Source: Marinimicrobium koreense (GTDB lineage Bacteria; Pseudomonadota; Gammaproteobacteria; Pseudomonadales; Cellvibrionaceae). From it: a stretch of DNA of 64,000 nt. Positions 38,667 to 48,304 of this stretch are shown here, one piece after another. The notes beneath the pieces were generated by a model that was not told the DNA's origin, did no database searches, and worked only from the letters and a program-made list of their open reading frames with translations. Position 1 is the stretch's first letter, and each line of letters opens with the position of its first letter. Location: positions 310,001 through 374,000 of the forward strand of contig NZ_RJUK01000001.1 in assembly GCF_003762925.1 (NCBI RefSeq), given 5' to 3'. The position numbers and the translations under genes were made by a program.

Positions 38667-40382
38667 ATGGATACCTTGAACCAGCTCATTCTGTTTGGCG
38701 GAATGCTGTTTGTGATCAGCATTCTCGCCAGCACCCTCTCCCCGCGCATGGGCATGCCTCTGCTGCTGGTGTTCCTTATTATCGGTATGTTGGCGGGGGA
38801 AGACGGCCTCGGTGGCATTCGTTATAACGATGTTCAATCGGCGTACTTCCTGGCCACGCTGGCGCTGGCGGTGATCCTGTTCGATGGCGGCTTGCGCACT
38901 GATCGGCACAACTTTCGGGTCGGGCTGCGCCCAGCCTTGCTCCTGGCCACCGTCGGGGTGGTGGGCACAGCGGCCCTGACCGGCGCTTTTGCCGCCTGGA
39001 TTCTGGGAATTGGTTGGGTTGAGGGCTTGCTGATCGGGGCGATTGTGGGCTCCACCGATGCGGCGGCGGTATTCTCGGTATTGAACATGCAGGGGCTGGC
39101 GCTCAAGACCCGGGTGGGCGCGACGCTGGAAATCGAATCCGGTCTGAACGACCCGATGGCGATCTTTCTGACCATTATTCTGGTGGAGTTCATGGTCAGC
39201 CAGCAGAGCGGTTTTGACGCCCTGATGCTGGGGCAGTTTGTCTGGCAGATGGGGCTGGGGGCTGGCATTGGTCTGCTGGGCGGAAGGATTCTCGCCTATG
39301 GTGTCGCCCGTCTGGCCCTGAGCCCGGGGTTGTACCCTCTGTTGGCCCTGTTTGGTGGCATCTCTATTTTTGGCCTGGCAGCGGTCCTGCAGGCCAGTGG
39401 GTTCCTCGCGGTGTACCTGGCCGGCCTGGTGGTCGGTAACCGACTCTCCCGAGGGCTGTACAACATCCAGCGCTTCCATGACGGTATCGCCTGGTTGGCC
39501 CAGATCAGTCTGTTCCTGATGTTGGGCCTGCTGGTATCGCCCCGCGAACTGATGCTCTATGCACCCAGCGCCGTGCTGGTGGGGCTGTTTCTGATTCTGG
39601 TCGGGCGCCCCGTGGCGGTCTGGCTGTGTCTCATGCCGTTTCAGTTCGCCTGGCGGGAAAAGCTGTTCATCAGTTGGGTGGGGCTGCGCGGCGCGGTGCC
39701 GATTGTGCTGGCCATGTTTCCCTGGTTGGCAGGCTTTGAGAACTGGCCGTTCTTTTTCAATATCGCCTTCTTTATTGTGCTGGTGTCTCTGGTTATGCAG
39801 GGCTGGACCGTGTCGCCCCTGGCCCGCTGGTTGAAGCTCGATGTCCCCACCACTTCCTCACGGGTCCAGCGGGTCGAGTTGGGGGTGCCGGGGCAGGTGG
39901 GCTACGAGTTTGTCGGCTACAAGCTGGCCGAAGGCAGCCCGGCGCTGCGCTCGCCCACCGATAAACTGCCCTTGCCGGCGGGCGCCAGCCTGTTGTGCGT
40001 CTTGCGGGAGGATCAGCCCCTGTCGCTAAAGGAAAGTCATACCCTGGAGCCGGGAGATCACGTCTACTTGCTGGCCTCCGCCACGGACTTGCCCGCCCTC
40101 GACAAGTTGCTGGTGGGGGTGGACGAGCCGGACCGGCTGTCGGCTCAGGCGTTCTTCGGGGAATTTGTGGTCACGCCCCGGGCCAAGCTGGCGGACCTCG
40201 GCATGCTCTATGGCTTTGAGGTGCCGGAGGAGATGGCCAACTGGAGTATCGCTCGGTACATCTACAGCCAATACCGCCAGCCGGTGGTGGGCGACCGGGT
40301 TCGCTTGGGTGATGTGGAATTTGTGGTGCTGGATATGCGCGACTCGAAGCTGACTCAGGTCAGCCTGAAACTCCACCGGTAA
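38667..40382 (+). CDS. Potassium/proton antiporter (CPA1, NhaP2/CvrA type)
   Basis: The 571-residue protein has about 12-13 membrane segments (ILFGGMLFVISILASTLSPR, then AVILFDGGLRTDRHNF, GAIVGSTDAAAVFSVLN and TLEIESGLNDPMAIFL, the ion-pore aspartates). From about residue 395 a cytoplasmic RCK-C domain (RVQRVELGVPGQVGYEFVGYKL) and a CorC/HlyC-like domain (about 485-571) follow. Relatives exchange K+ for H+ and protect against high potassium or osmotic change. It is divergent from rnb with a gap of 134 bases. Confidence 0.93.
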   Translation: MDTLNQLILFGGMLFVISILASTLSPRMGMPLLLVFLIIGMLAGEDGLGGIRYNDVQSAYFLATLALAVILFDGGLRTDRHNFRVGLRPALLLATVGVVGTAALTGAFAAWILGIGWVEGLLIGAIVGSTDAAAVFSVLNMQGLALKTRVGATLEIESGLNDPMAIFLTIILVEFMVSQQSGFDALMLGQFVWQMGLGAGIGLLGGRILAYGVARLALSPGLYPLLALFGGISIFGLAAVLQASGFLAVYLAGLVVGNRLSRGLYNIQRFHDGIAWLAQISLFLMLGLLVSPRELMLYAPSAVLVGLFLILVGRPVAVWLCLMPFQFAWREKLFISWVGLRGAVPIVLAMFPWLAGFENWPFFFNIAFFIVLVSLVMQGWTVSPLARWLKLDVPTTSSRVQRVELGVPGQVGYEFVGYKLAEGSPALRSPTDKLPLPAGASLLCVLREDQPLSLKESHTLEPGDHVYLLASATDLPALDKLLVGVDEPDRLSAQAFFGEFVVTPRAKLADLGMLYGFEVPEEMANWSIARYIYSQYRQPVVGDRVRLGDVEFVVLDMRDSKLTQVSLKLHR

Positions 40383-40588
40383 AATCCTGCCCGAATTTTC
40401 CTTCAGAAATTTTGCGCCCGGCCGATGATTATTGGCCAGGCGTGATTTTGTCTTTTCTCGGCTACACTTTAATAACCAATCCCGATGAGGCCCAGCGTTG
40501 TACGGTGGGTGGGGGCTGAAAATCGGTATTTCGATACGGTCTGTTAAACGCCGGATTTTCTTATATAGGTCTTGTTGAAGGGTTCGTT
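40383..40588 (+). other. Upstream region of the chemoreceptor gene
   Basis: This 206-base gap is AT-rich near 40440-40480 and 40545-40575. I looked for a sigma-28 (FliA) promoter, expected for chemoreceptors, and found only poor matches. No terminator for the antiporter gene is evident. Confidence 0.3.
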
Positions 40589-42235
40589 ATGTTGAGTTGG
40601 TACAACAATATAAGCTTTCGATGGAAGCTGATGCTGCCTTTATCGCTTCTGGTTATTATCTTTATTGCGGTGAGCATCTACGCGGTGCGGGCGGCGAAAC
40701 AGATGGGGAACTACTCGAACACCATCGGCACCGTGAACCTTCCGGAAATCCAGCTTTTGATGCAGGCCGATCGCGACCTTTATCAGGCGCTGACCGCCGA
40801 GCGGGCCATGCTGTTGGCCGACCCGGGTAGCAGCGAAATGGATGCGCTGTATCGCGACCATCAGGATAATGCCCAGCAGACTTACGATCGCGCGATTCAG
40901 TCCTTGGACCTCTCCGAGATCGCCACCCGCGAAGAGCGGGAAACCTTCCAACAACTCTACGATCGTTGGTTTAGCCTGAGCGAGTCCATTGTTGAGGATG
41001 CTCGCAGTGCCGATCGGATGACGCTCGCCTTCCTGGAGGATCGCTCCTTCGGCGAGGTGGCGGAGGCTTTCGACGCGCTTCGAACTCACCTGGACGTGGT
41101 ATCCGAACGCCGCCTGGAGCAGGTTGACCGGCTCAATCAGCGGGTTGACGCGGAAGAGGCGCAGATGACCTCGATCCTTACTCTGTCGGGTGTGACGGGC
41201 ACTCTGATTGCCGTGTTGGCCGCCTTGTTATTGCCCCTGGTGGTGACACGCCCTCTGAACGAAATCAGCGGCCGGATTCACGACATCGCCGAGGGCGATG
41301 GAGACCTGACGCTGCGCATAAACCTCGATCGGCGCGATGAATTGGGGCAACTGGCCGGGCATGTGAACCGCTTTATGGACCGGTTGCAGCAACTGATTGG
41401 GGATATTCGTCACACCACCGAAGACGTTTCCGTTTCCAGCGAGCAGGTGCTGCAGGCCTCCACCAGCAGCCAGAAGGCGGCGGACGATCAGGGTCAGGCC
41501 ATCAATATGGTGGTGGCGGCCGTCAATGAGCTGACCGCCGCCATTCAGGAAGTGGCGCAGAATACCAACGAGACCGCCGACAGTGCCAAAAACGCATCGG
41601 GCACCACCGATGTGGGGCGCGAGCGCATTGAGCGGGCCGTGGCCAGGGTGAACAGCCTCTCGGCCCACATTGGCGAAACGGCGGAGCGCATGCGCCGTCT
41701 GGAAGAAGAAGCCAAGAACGTCACCTCCGTCATTGATGTGATTCGCGGCGTTGCGGAGCAGACCAACCTGCTTGCGCTGAATGCTGCCATCGAGGCGGCG
41801 AGGGCGGGCGAGCAGGGGCGTGGCTTTGCCGTGGTGGCGGATGAAGTTCGCACCCTGGCCAGCCGCACCCAGCAGTCCACCGAGGATATCCGCACCATGC
41901 TGACCCGGCTTCAGTCCGGCGTGCAGGAAGCGGTTGAGGCCATGACCTCCAGCAGCGAAATGACCGAAGAGGCGGTAACCGCCGCCGGGGAGGCCGGGCA
42001 ATCCCTAGAGGATATCGCCGAGGCGGTACAGCGGATTACCAATATGGCGATTCAGATTGCCAGCGCCGCCGAAGAGCAGAGTACCGTCACCGCCGATATT
42101 GACAAAAATATGGTGGAGATCAACGAGCTAGCGGCACGGACACAGGATGATGCCGCGACCACGGCGAGCGCCAGTGGGCGCCTGACCGACCTGGCTTCCA
42201 GCCTGAGAGAACTGGTGGTAAGGTTCAAGGTCTGA
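40589..42235 (+). CDS. Methyl-accepting chemotaxis protein
   Basis: The 548-residue transducer has TM1 at about 12-34 ([20 protein letters not shown]), a periplasmic four-helix-type sensor (35-190), TM2 at about 193-216, a HAMP domain ([21 protein letters not shown]...) and a cytoplasmic signalling coiled coil ending near 545. The kinase-contact hairpin is conserved ([20 protein letters not shown], then [18 protein letters not shown]). The sensor resembles the 4HB-MCP class, for small molecules. There is no CheR/CheB docking pentapeptide at the C-terminus. It stands alone, with no che genes near. Confidence 0.95.
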   Translation: MLSWYNNISFRWKLMLPLSLLVIIFIAVSIYAVRAAKQMGNYSNTIGTVNLPEIQLLMQADRDLYQALTAERAMLLADPGSSEMDALYRDHQDNAQQTYDRAIQSLDLSEIATREERETFQQLYDRWFSLSESIVEDARSADRMTLAFLEDRSFGEVAEAFDALRTHLDVVSERRLEQVDRLNQRVDAEEAQMTSILTLSGVTGTLIAVLAALLLPLVVTRPLNEISGRIHDIAEGDGDLTLRINLDRRDELGQLAGHVNRFMDRLQQLIGDIRHTTEDVSVSSEQVLQASTSSQKAADDQGQAINMVVAAVNELTAAIQEVAQNTNETADSAKNASGTTDVGRERIERAVARVNSLSAHIGETAERMRRLEEEAKNVTSVIDVIRGVAEQTNLLALNAAIEAARAGEQGRGFAVVADEVRTLASRTQQSTEDIRTMLTRLQSGVQEAVEAMTSSSEMTEEAVTAAGEAGQSLEDIAEAVQRITNMAIQIASAAEEQSTVTADIDKNMVEINELAARTQDDAATTASASGRLTDLASSLRELVVRFKV

Positions 42236-42247
42236 CGTTAACGAGCC

Positions 42248-42265
42248 GGCCCGAGTTTTCGGGCC
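42248..42265 (+). other. Short hairpin between the chemoreceptor and kinase genes
   Basis: GGCCCGA-GTTT-TCGGGCC forms a perfect 7-bp stem 12 bases after the chemoreceptor stop. There is no T run after it, so it is not a typical terminator; it may be an attenuating or stabilising structure. Confidence 0.5.
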
Positions 42266-42288
42266 AGGCGTGATACGAGGAGACTTCC

Positions 42289-42822
42289 GTGAGCGAGCCG
42301 ATTGGCAACAGTCTGATACTGGTCGGTATGCCCGGCGCGGGTAAAAGCACCGTGGGGCTGCTGCTGGCGAAGGAGTTGGTCAAGGCCTTTGTGGATACCG
42401 ACATTCTCATCCAGACCCAAGAGGGTAAGGCGCTTCAGGACATCATTTACGATCACGGCTACGAGTACCTGCGCAAGGTGGAAGAGCAGGTGTTATTGGA
42501 GTCGCAGTATCTCAACCATGTGATCGCCACCGGCGGCAGCGTGGTTTACAGCGACCCCGGTATGCAGCACCTGAAAAAGGCGGGCCGGATTGTGTTCCTG
42601 GACGTTCCCTTGGAGGAGCTCGAACGGCGGGTGCACAACTTTTCCACCCGGGGCATCGCCTGTGCGCCGGGACAGACCCTGGCCGACCTGTTTGAGGAGC
42701 GCCGGGCCCTGTACCAGCGTTATGCCGATATCACGGTGGACTGTGCGACCAAGCACCAGGATGAAGTGGTGTCGGAAATCATTTACCAGGAAGCGGAGCA
42801 GTTCGCTGAAATGGATGCCTGA
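42289..42822 (+). CDS. Shikimate kinase-like P-loop kinase
   Basis: The 177-residue protein has a P-loop GMPGAGKST (about 13-21), DTD at the shikimate aspartate position, LRKVEEQ at the first arginine position and ERRALYQRYADITVD at the C-terminal arginine. However, the normal ATGGGSV substrate loop reads ATGGSVV, lacking one glycine, and the lid motif RPLL is replaced by RGIACAPGQTL. The fold is clearly shikimate-kinase-like, but phosphorylation of shikimate is uncertain; the true aroK is usually next to aroB, absent here. The start is GTG at 42289 with GAGGAG upstream. Its neighbours (chemoreceptor, Lrp regulator) give no pathway clue. Confidence 0.75.
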   Translation: MSEPIGNSLILVGMPGAGKSTVGLLLAKELVKAFVDTDILIQTQEGKALQDIIYDHGYEYLRKVEEQVLLESQYLNHVIATGGSVVYSDPGMQHLKKAGRIVFLDVPLEELERRVHNFSTRGIACAPGQTLADLFEERRALYQRYADITVDCATKHQDEVVSEIIYQEAEQFAEMDA

Positions 42823-42849
42823 GGCGTCCCTGCCTCTTTTCCGGCCTGA

Positions 42850-43335
42850 CTACAGTGGCAGCTCGGTGGTGTATTTCACCTGCTTGAGCGCGAAGTTCGA
42901 GCGAATCGAGGCAACATGGGGCAGGGGGCGCAGCTTTTCATTCAGCAACTGCTCGTAATGCTCGATGCTGTTGACCACCACCTTCAATAAATAGTCGCTG
43001 TCCCCGGTGCTGGCATAGCATTCCAGTACCTCGGGGACGGCCTGTATCCCCGCTTCAAACTCCTCCAGGGCTTCACTCTGATGGCTGGTCAGGCGCACGG
43101 CGCTGTGCACCACCACATGCATTCCCACCTTTTTCGGGTCCAGCAGAGTCACTTTCCCCCGGATGATGCCTTCGGCTTCCAGCCGTTTGAGGCGGCGCCA
43201 GCAGGGCGTATGCGACAAACCAATCAGGTTGCCCAGATCGGCCATGGAGTAGTCGGCGCTGCCCTGGAGGGCGCGCAGAATTTTTCGGTCGTAGTCATCC
43301 AGATCAATGGAATCGGAGGAGGTTGATACAGACAT
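42850..43335 (-). CDS. Lrp/AsnC-family transcriptional regulator
   Basis: The 161-residue protein has an N-terminal winged helix (LDDYDRKILRALQGSADYSM, then LIGLSHTPCWRRLKRLEAEGII) at about 12-75 and a RAM ligand-binding domain (VPEVLECYASTGDSDYLLKVVV) after it. Members sense amino acids and act as octamers. It faces the kinase gene tail to tail. Its target genes cannot be named from the window; most AsnC relatives regulate themselves or a divergent transporter, but none lies upstream here. Confidence 0.93.
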   Translation of the reverse strand: MSVSTSSDSIDLDDYDRKILRALQGSADYSMADLGNLIGLSHTPCWRRLKRLEAEGIIRGKVTLLDPKKVGMHVVVHSAVRLTSHQSEALEEFEAGIQAVPEVLECYASTGDSDYLLKVVVNSIEHYEQLLNEKLRPLPHVASIRSNFALKQVKYTTELPL

Positions 43336-43516
43336 AGTTTTTATCCTGATTATGAATTTCTCTCACTACCTATTGTAGGGGGCGCGGACGCGGCAATCAA
43401 TTAGGGCGAGTATGATCAAACAGGGGGCGGACGGCGGGCGGTTGGCACTTGAGATCAGGCCTCTGCCCGAGGTGAGCAAAAGCCTGATTTGACAAAGGTT
43501 TTGGGGCGTCTCCGGA

Positions 43517-44068
43517 TCAGGAAGAGAGGCTGCCACGCCCCCGGCGCCCGGCCGCAATGGGCGTGGCCGGCTCGGTCGTTTCCAGGCTGTCGCTCAAGGG
43601 TTCGGAATCCGTCAGGGGCGCTTCTGCTGGTGCGGGCGGCGCCTGTGTCTGAGGGGCCCGGACCTGCTCAAAACGTGCCTTTATACGGGTCAGCTCCTCC
43701 AGTGAGGTGCTGAGCTCCGCCAGTTGCACCTGCTTATCATCAATCTGCTTCTGGAGGGCCGCAATATCCTGCTCGATTCCCTGATGCTCACGGCGAATCC
43801 GCTGCTCTTTCTGATTAGCATCCTGGAGCACATCGTCGGTGCGGATACGCGCGGATTCCAGGGTTTTACAGATGACCTCCATCAGCCGGTCATCCGGATC
43901 GTCGGGCAATTGGCGCATCAGCGCCATGGCGTCGTCAATGCTGTATCGGGTTGCGTTGCGGGCTTTGGGCTCATCCACCAGAGGCGCGTGGAAGTCGTCT
44001 CGGGTGGGTAGGTCCAGGTCTTCGTCTTCCGGTGCATTGTCCTGCTCGTGTCGGTTGAACAGTCCCAT
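43517..44068 (-). CDS. Hypothetical coiled-coil protein
   Basis: I do not recognise this 183-residue protein. It is cytoplasmic in appearance, without signal or membrane segments. The N-terminus is acidic (NAPEDEDLDLPTRDD). A region of about residues 40-85 is helical and conserved-looking (YSIDDAMALMRQLPDDPDDR, LMEVICKTLESARI). Residues 78-135 form a heptad-rich coiled coil (QDIAALQKQIDDKQVQLAELS). The tail is Pro/Ala/Thr-rich and ends with the basic GRRGRGSLSS. It lies 84 bases after another hypothetical gene on the same strand, with which it may be cotranscribed. An adapter role is possible but not supported by motifs. Confidence 0.65.
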   Translation of the reverse strand: MGLFNRHEQDNAPEDEDLDLPTRDDFHAPLVDEPKARNATRYSIDDAMALMRQLPDDPDDRLMEVICKTLESARIRTDDVLQDANQKEQRIRREHQGIEQDIAALQKQIDDKQVQLAELSTSLEELTRIKARFEQVRAPQTQAPPAPAEAPLTDSEPLSDSLETTEPATPIAAGRRGRGSLSS

Positions 44069-44152
44069 AGTCTTATCCTCTGCTGTTGGCAGGTGTCACA
44101 AGACCTAAGCATAGTCTACCGCGGACGATTTTTCCGGTGTCGCCAGCCTGTT

Positions 44153-44485
44153 TCAGGCTGGCTCTCCCTTGAGTTTCTGGAGGTGCTTCTGGCTCAAAGA
44201 CAGAAACCGGGGCGTTGGGCCGGAGTCGTTGTAGATCGGATCGCCCAGTTCATCCTCCGCCACAACGGTCCCACCTTTTATATAGGGCATGCCGGATTCC
44301 AGCTCGCTCAAGGCGGCGGAGAGCAGGTCAGTGATCAGGCTCTCCGGGGTTTTTTTCGGGTACATCTCGCACAGTGCTTGGATGCGTGCCGCATCTTCCA
44401 CCGGCAGGTGCACGGCGTAGGCCTGCTTGGTCAGTTCGCCGCGGGCATTTTTTTCCCAATGACTCATGAGTTCGCTGACTTTCAT
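44153..44485 (-). CDS. Hypothetical protein (110 residues, ribbon-helix-helix-like core)
   Basis: Not firmly recognised. The protein starts with ATG at 44485, preceded by GAGG. Residues 20-60 (AYAVHLPVEDAARIQALCEM, then PESLITDLLSAALSELE) form a beta strand followed by two helices, as in ribbon-helix-helix or CopG-like DNA-binding proteins. The rest is a short tail ending SLSQKHLQKLKGEPA. A regulatory role is a guess. It is followed by the coiled-coil gene on the same strand. Confidence 0.6.
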   Translation of the reverse strand: MKVSELMSHWEKNARGELTKQAYAVHLPVEDAARIQALCEMYPKKTPESLITDLLSAALSELESGMPYIKGGTVVAEDELGDPIYNDSGPTPRFLSLSQKHLQKLKGEPA

Positions 44486-45452
<967 letters not shown>

Positions 45453-45482
45453 GCGAAGAATCACGTCTCCGTTTTTGCGATT

Positions 45483-45517
45483 GCATCAGGGCCCGCTTGC
45501 GGGCCCTGATGCGTTTT
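45483..45517 (+). terminator. Terminator hairpin after adk
   Basis: GCATCAGGGCCCGC and its exact reverse complement flank a two-base loop, giving a 14-bp palindrome (45483-45512) followed by GTTTT. It lies 30 bases past the adk stop. Confidence 0.8.
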
Positions 45518-45754
45518 AGAGCAATGAAGAATTACCCGCGTTGCATTCCGGCAACACCTGAAACGGTTCAGTTTTACCAAAAACGTGATAAAAATTAAAA
45601 AAAAGCCGAAAAATCATCAAATAATTTGCTAAAAACTCGCAATGTGGCTAATTTTTACATAGTATTTGTGTGCAGACTGGACGCACATAGACTGTGCTCG
45701 GTTTATGATTCAACTGATGTGCAAACAACGATACGAAGTTGAGGAGAAACGTTT
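45518..45754 (+). promoter_or_regulatory. AT-rich upstream region of the histone-H1-like gene
   Basis: The stretch 45575-45670 is far more AT-rich than its surroundings, with A-tracts such as AAAAATTAAAAAAAAG phased along it. Such DNA is usually bent and can act as an UP element or a nucleoid-protein site. No firm -35/-10 pair could be chosen. The start codon of the next gene has GAGGAG 10 bases upstream. Confidence 0.5.
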
Positions 45755-46471
45755 ATGGCCAGAGTAGCAAAAAAGCGTAAGGCAACTGCCAAACGCGCCA
45801 CCGCAAAACGCACCACTTCAACCACCAAAACCGTTGACGCGGCCGTGGCAAAAGTGGAAGCGAAAATCGAAAAGCTGCAGAAAGATGTTGCTGATCACGC
45901 GAAGAAAGTAGAGGCCGCTCGCAAGAAAGCGACGGCGGCAAAGTCGAAAGCCGCTACTTCCAAGCGCGCGGTTGACAAGCGTTCGGCAAAATCTGCCACC
46001 GCAGCGGTCAGCAAGGCCAATGAAAAGGCCAAGGCCGCTCGAGCCAAGGTCGCGGAAGCGCGCGTAGAGCTTGCCAAAGCCAAGGCGATGGCAACCGCAA
46101 AAGCCGCAGCCGAAGCGGCTGAAGCCAAGATTACCGAGCTGCGCGAAAATCTGGCCAAGCGTGCCGAAACCGATCTCGAAAAAGCCAAGGCTTCCTTCGA
46201 GCAGCGCTGGAGAAAGTCCCGCGAGAAGGCGGATGAGCGCAAGGTGAAGGCCGCACGCAAAAAAGCCGCTGCCAAAGCCAAAGCCGCCGAGAAGAAGGCC
46301 AAGGTGAAAATGGCGCAGGTCGAGCGTAAAGCCGCCGCCAAAGCCAAGACGAAAACCAAGAAGAAGGCCACCAAAAAGCGGGCTACCGCCAAGCGGACCA
46401 CCACCGCACCGGCGAAAACCCGGGCTCGCAAGGCGACCGCCAAGCGTGCCGGTCGTCCGCGTAAGAAGTAA
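45755..46471 (+). CDS. Histone H1-like, Lys/Ala-rich DNA-binding protein (AlgP-like)
   Basis: The 238-residue protein is extremely rich in lysine, alanine and arginine. The N-terminus (MARVAKKRKATAKRATAKRT) and the C-terminal third are disordered, with KKA/KAK repeats like eukaryotic histone H1 tails and the pseudomonad regulator AlgP. The middle (about 28-170) is a long alpha-helical coiled coil (KVEAKIEKLQKDVADHAKK). The last residues AGRPRKK match an AT-hook. It probably coats or compacts DNA. An AT-rich region precedes it and a double terminator ends it. Exact function is unknown, and low complexity makes homology assignments unsafe. Confidence 0.75.
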   Translation: MARVAKKRKATAKRATAKRTTSTTKTVDAAVAKVEAKIEKLQKDVADHAKKVEAARKKATAAKSKAATSKRAVDKRSAKSATAAVSKANEKAKAARAKVAEARVELAKAKAMATAKAAAEAAEAKITELRENLAKRAETDLEKAKASFEQRWRKSREKADERKVKAARKKAAAKAKAAEKKAKVKMAQVERKAAAKAKTKTKKKATKKRATAKRTTTAPAKTRARKATAKRAGRPRKK

Positions 46472-46557
46472 GACGCGAGTCGGCGCCGCTCACTCGTCCA
46501 GTACGGGCCGGGCGGTCGCTTAGGCCAGGCGAAGCCCTGTACGGGGTCGCCTTTGGT

Positions 46558-46605
46558 AAAAACCCGGAACTCCCGGCCGAAATGGGCCGGGAGCCGGGTT
46601 TTTTT
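46558..46605 (+). terminator. Rho-independent terminator after the histone-like gene
   Basis: Nested stems AAAACCCGG / CCGGGTTTT and CTCCCGGCC / GGCCGGGAG are followed by seven T. It lies 87 bases after the stop codon. Confidence 0.9.
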
Positions 46606-46695
46606 CGTTGTGGAGGCTTACGTGAGGTAGATCGATGCACGGCGGGGTGAAATCTGGCAGAATGCGGCGTCTTCTCTCTGGACCCACGTGATACT

Positions 46696-47412
46696 ATGAC
46701 CCGATTTCTTGCCCTCGATACCTCAACCGATGCTTGCTCCGTCGCGCTGCAGGACGGAGAGCGGATCATTTCCCGATTTGAGCTGGCCGCCAAGAGCCAC
46801 ACCCAGCGTTTGCTGCCCATGGTGGACGAGGTGCTCTCGGAGGCCGGGTTGGCATTGGCCGACCTGGATGCGCTGGTGTTCGGTCGCGGTCCGGGTTCAT
46901 TTACCGGCCTCCGAATCTGTTTGGGGGTGGTTCAAGGGTTGGCGTTTTCGCGGAATTTGCCCGTCGTGGGCGTGTCCACGCTCAAAGCCATGGCGGTCGG
47001 TTATTATCGGCGGCATCCTGACCTGGCCAGCGCCTCCACGCCGTTGCTGGTTGCGCTGGATGCGAGAATGCAGGAAGTGTATTGGACTTTGGTCAAACCC
47101 CAATCCGGTGGCGGCGGTGTTGAAACCCTGACCGATGAAGCCGTCTCCCCCCCGGAGCAGGTCGTCGAGCTTGCCGCCGGGCACACCGGGGAGGCGGGTT
47201 TTTATGGCGTGGGGCCGGGTTGGCACTACCCGGCACTGGAAAAGCTGGCGCCATCGGCGGTGGATATGGACGTGCATCCGGACGCCCGCGATTTGCTGCC
47301 GTTGGGTGCATTTGCGCTGGCGCAGGGGCAGGCGGTGTCGGCCGAGCAGGCCCGGCCCGTTTACCTGCGCGATGAAATCAGTTGGAAGAAACGCGAGCGG
47401 ATTCGTTCCTGA
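46696..47412 (+). CDS. tsaB: tRNA threonylcarbamoyladenosine biosynthesis protein TsaB
   Basis: The 238-residue ASKHA-fold protein is the scaffold that joins TsaD and TsaE in making t6A at position 37 of ANN-decoding tRNAs. The N-terminal FLALDTSTDACSVAL, KSHTQRLLPMVDEVL and GRGPGSFTGLRICLGVVQGL blocks are diagnostic. It lacks the metal-binding histidines of TsaD, as expected. uppP follows 26 bases downstream and may be cotranscribed. Confidence 0.95.
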   Translation: MTRFLALDTSTDACSVALQDGERIISRFELAAKSHTQRLLPMVDEVLSEAGLALADLDALVFGRGPGSFTGLRICLGVVQGLAFSRNLPVVGVSTLKAMAVGYYRRHPDLASASTPLLVALDARMQEVYWTLVKPQSGGGGVETLTDEAVSPPEQVVELAAGHTGEAGFYGVGPGWHYPALEKLAPSAVDMDVHPDARDLLPLGAFALAQGQAVSAEQARPVYLRDEISWKKRERIRS

Positions 47413-47438
47413 GCCTCATCATTGTCACGGAAAGCGCT

Positions 47439-48239
47439 ATGGACCTGTTGCAGATTGTTTTTCTGGCCCTGATCCAGGGCATTACCGAATTTCTGCCCAT
47501 ATCCAGTTCGGGGCACCTGCTGCTGCCGTCGGAGTTGCTGGGTTGGCCGGATCAGGGGCTGGCCTTTGATGTCGCGGTACACGTCGGAACGCTCAGCGCC
47601 GTCGTACTGTATTTTCGCCACAGCTTGGGCGCCATGGCACGGGATTGGTTGGGGCAGGTGTTTGCCCGTCGCGACAGCACCGAAGACAGCCAGCTCGCCT
47701 GGTATCTGATTTTGGCAACGGTGCCGGCGGCGCTTGCCGGACTGGTGTTTGATGGCGCGATCGAAACCCATCTGCGCTCGGTGTGGGTGGTGGCGATTAC
47801 CACGATTGTATTCGGCCTGGCGCTGGGTTGGGCGGACTGGCATGGCGGGCGTGCCAAAACCGTCTTCGATATTACCTGGAAAACCGCCTTGATCATCGGC
47901 CTTGCCCAGGCACTGGCCCTGATTCCGGGCACCTCCCGCTCCGGCATCACCATAACTGCGGCGCTTTTTCTGGGGCTGACGCGAACGGATGCGGCCCGCT
48001 TCTCGTTTCTGTTATCGGTGCCGGTGATTGCGCTCAGCGGTGGCTATAAGGCCTTACAGTTGTGGCTGCAGAGCGAGCCGGCACCCTGGGGGGAACTGGT
48101 GGGTGGTGCGGCCATTGCCGGGGTCAGCGCGTTTGTGTGCATCCACTATTTCATGCACTATATTCGGCAAATTGGCATGATGCCGTTCGTCGTGTACCGG
48201 TTGCTCTTGGGGGCGGCGCTCATTTGGGTGGCGCTTTGA
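47439..48239 (+). CDS. uppP: Undecaprenyl-diphosphatase UppP (BacA)
   Basis: The 266-residue membrane enzyme removes a phosphate from undecaprenyl diphosphate to recycle the cell-wall lipid carrier. It has about eight helices and both active-site motifs: QGITEFLPISSSGHLLLPSE near the N-terminus and ALIPGTSRSGITIT near residue 165. The start is ATG at 47439, after a weak GGA. Overproduction of this family gives bacitracin resistance (family knowledge). Confidence 0.96.
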   Translation: MDLLQIVFLALIQGITEFLPISSSGHLLLPSELLGWPDQGLAFDVAVHVGTLSAVVLYFRHSLGAMARDWLGQVFARRDSTEDSQLAWYLILATVPAALAGLVFDGAIETHLRSVWVVAITTIVFGLALGWADWHGGRAKTVFDITWKTALIIGLAQALALIPGTSRSGITITAALFLGLTRTDAARFSFLLSVPVIALSGGYKALQLWLQSEPAPWGELVGGAAIAGVSAFVCIHYFMHYIRQIGMMPFVVYRLLLGAALIWVAL

Positions 48240-48304
48240 TACCCTCGTAAACATGTCAGCGTCGAGCACGCTGTTGTCTCGATTCACTCGGTTAGAATTC
48301 ATCT

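Noticed and set aside
40383-40588. Sigma-28 promoter for the chemoreceptor
   Set aside because: Only weak GCCGAT-like fragments occur, with wrong spacing to any TAAA box.
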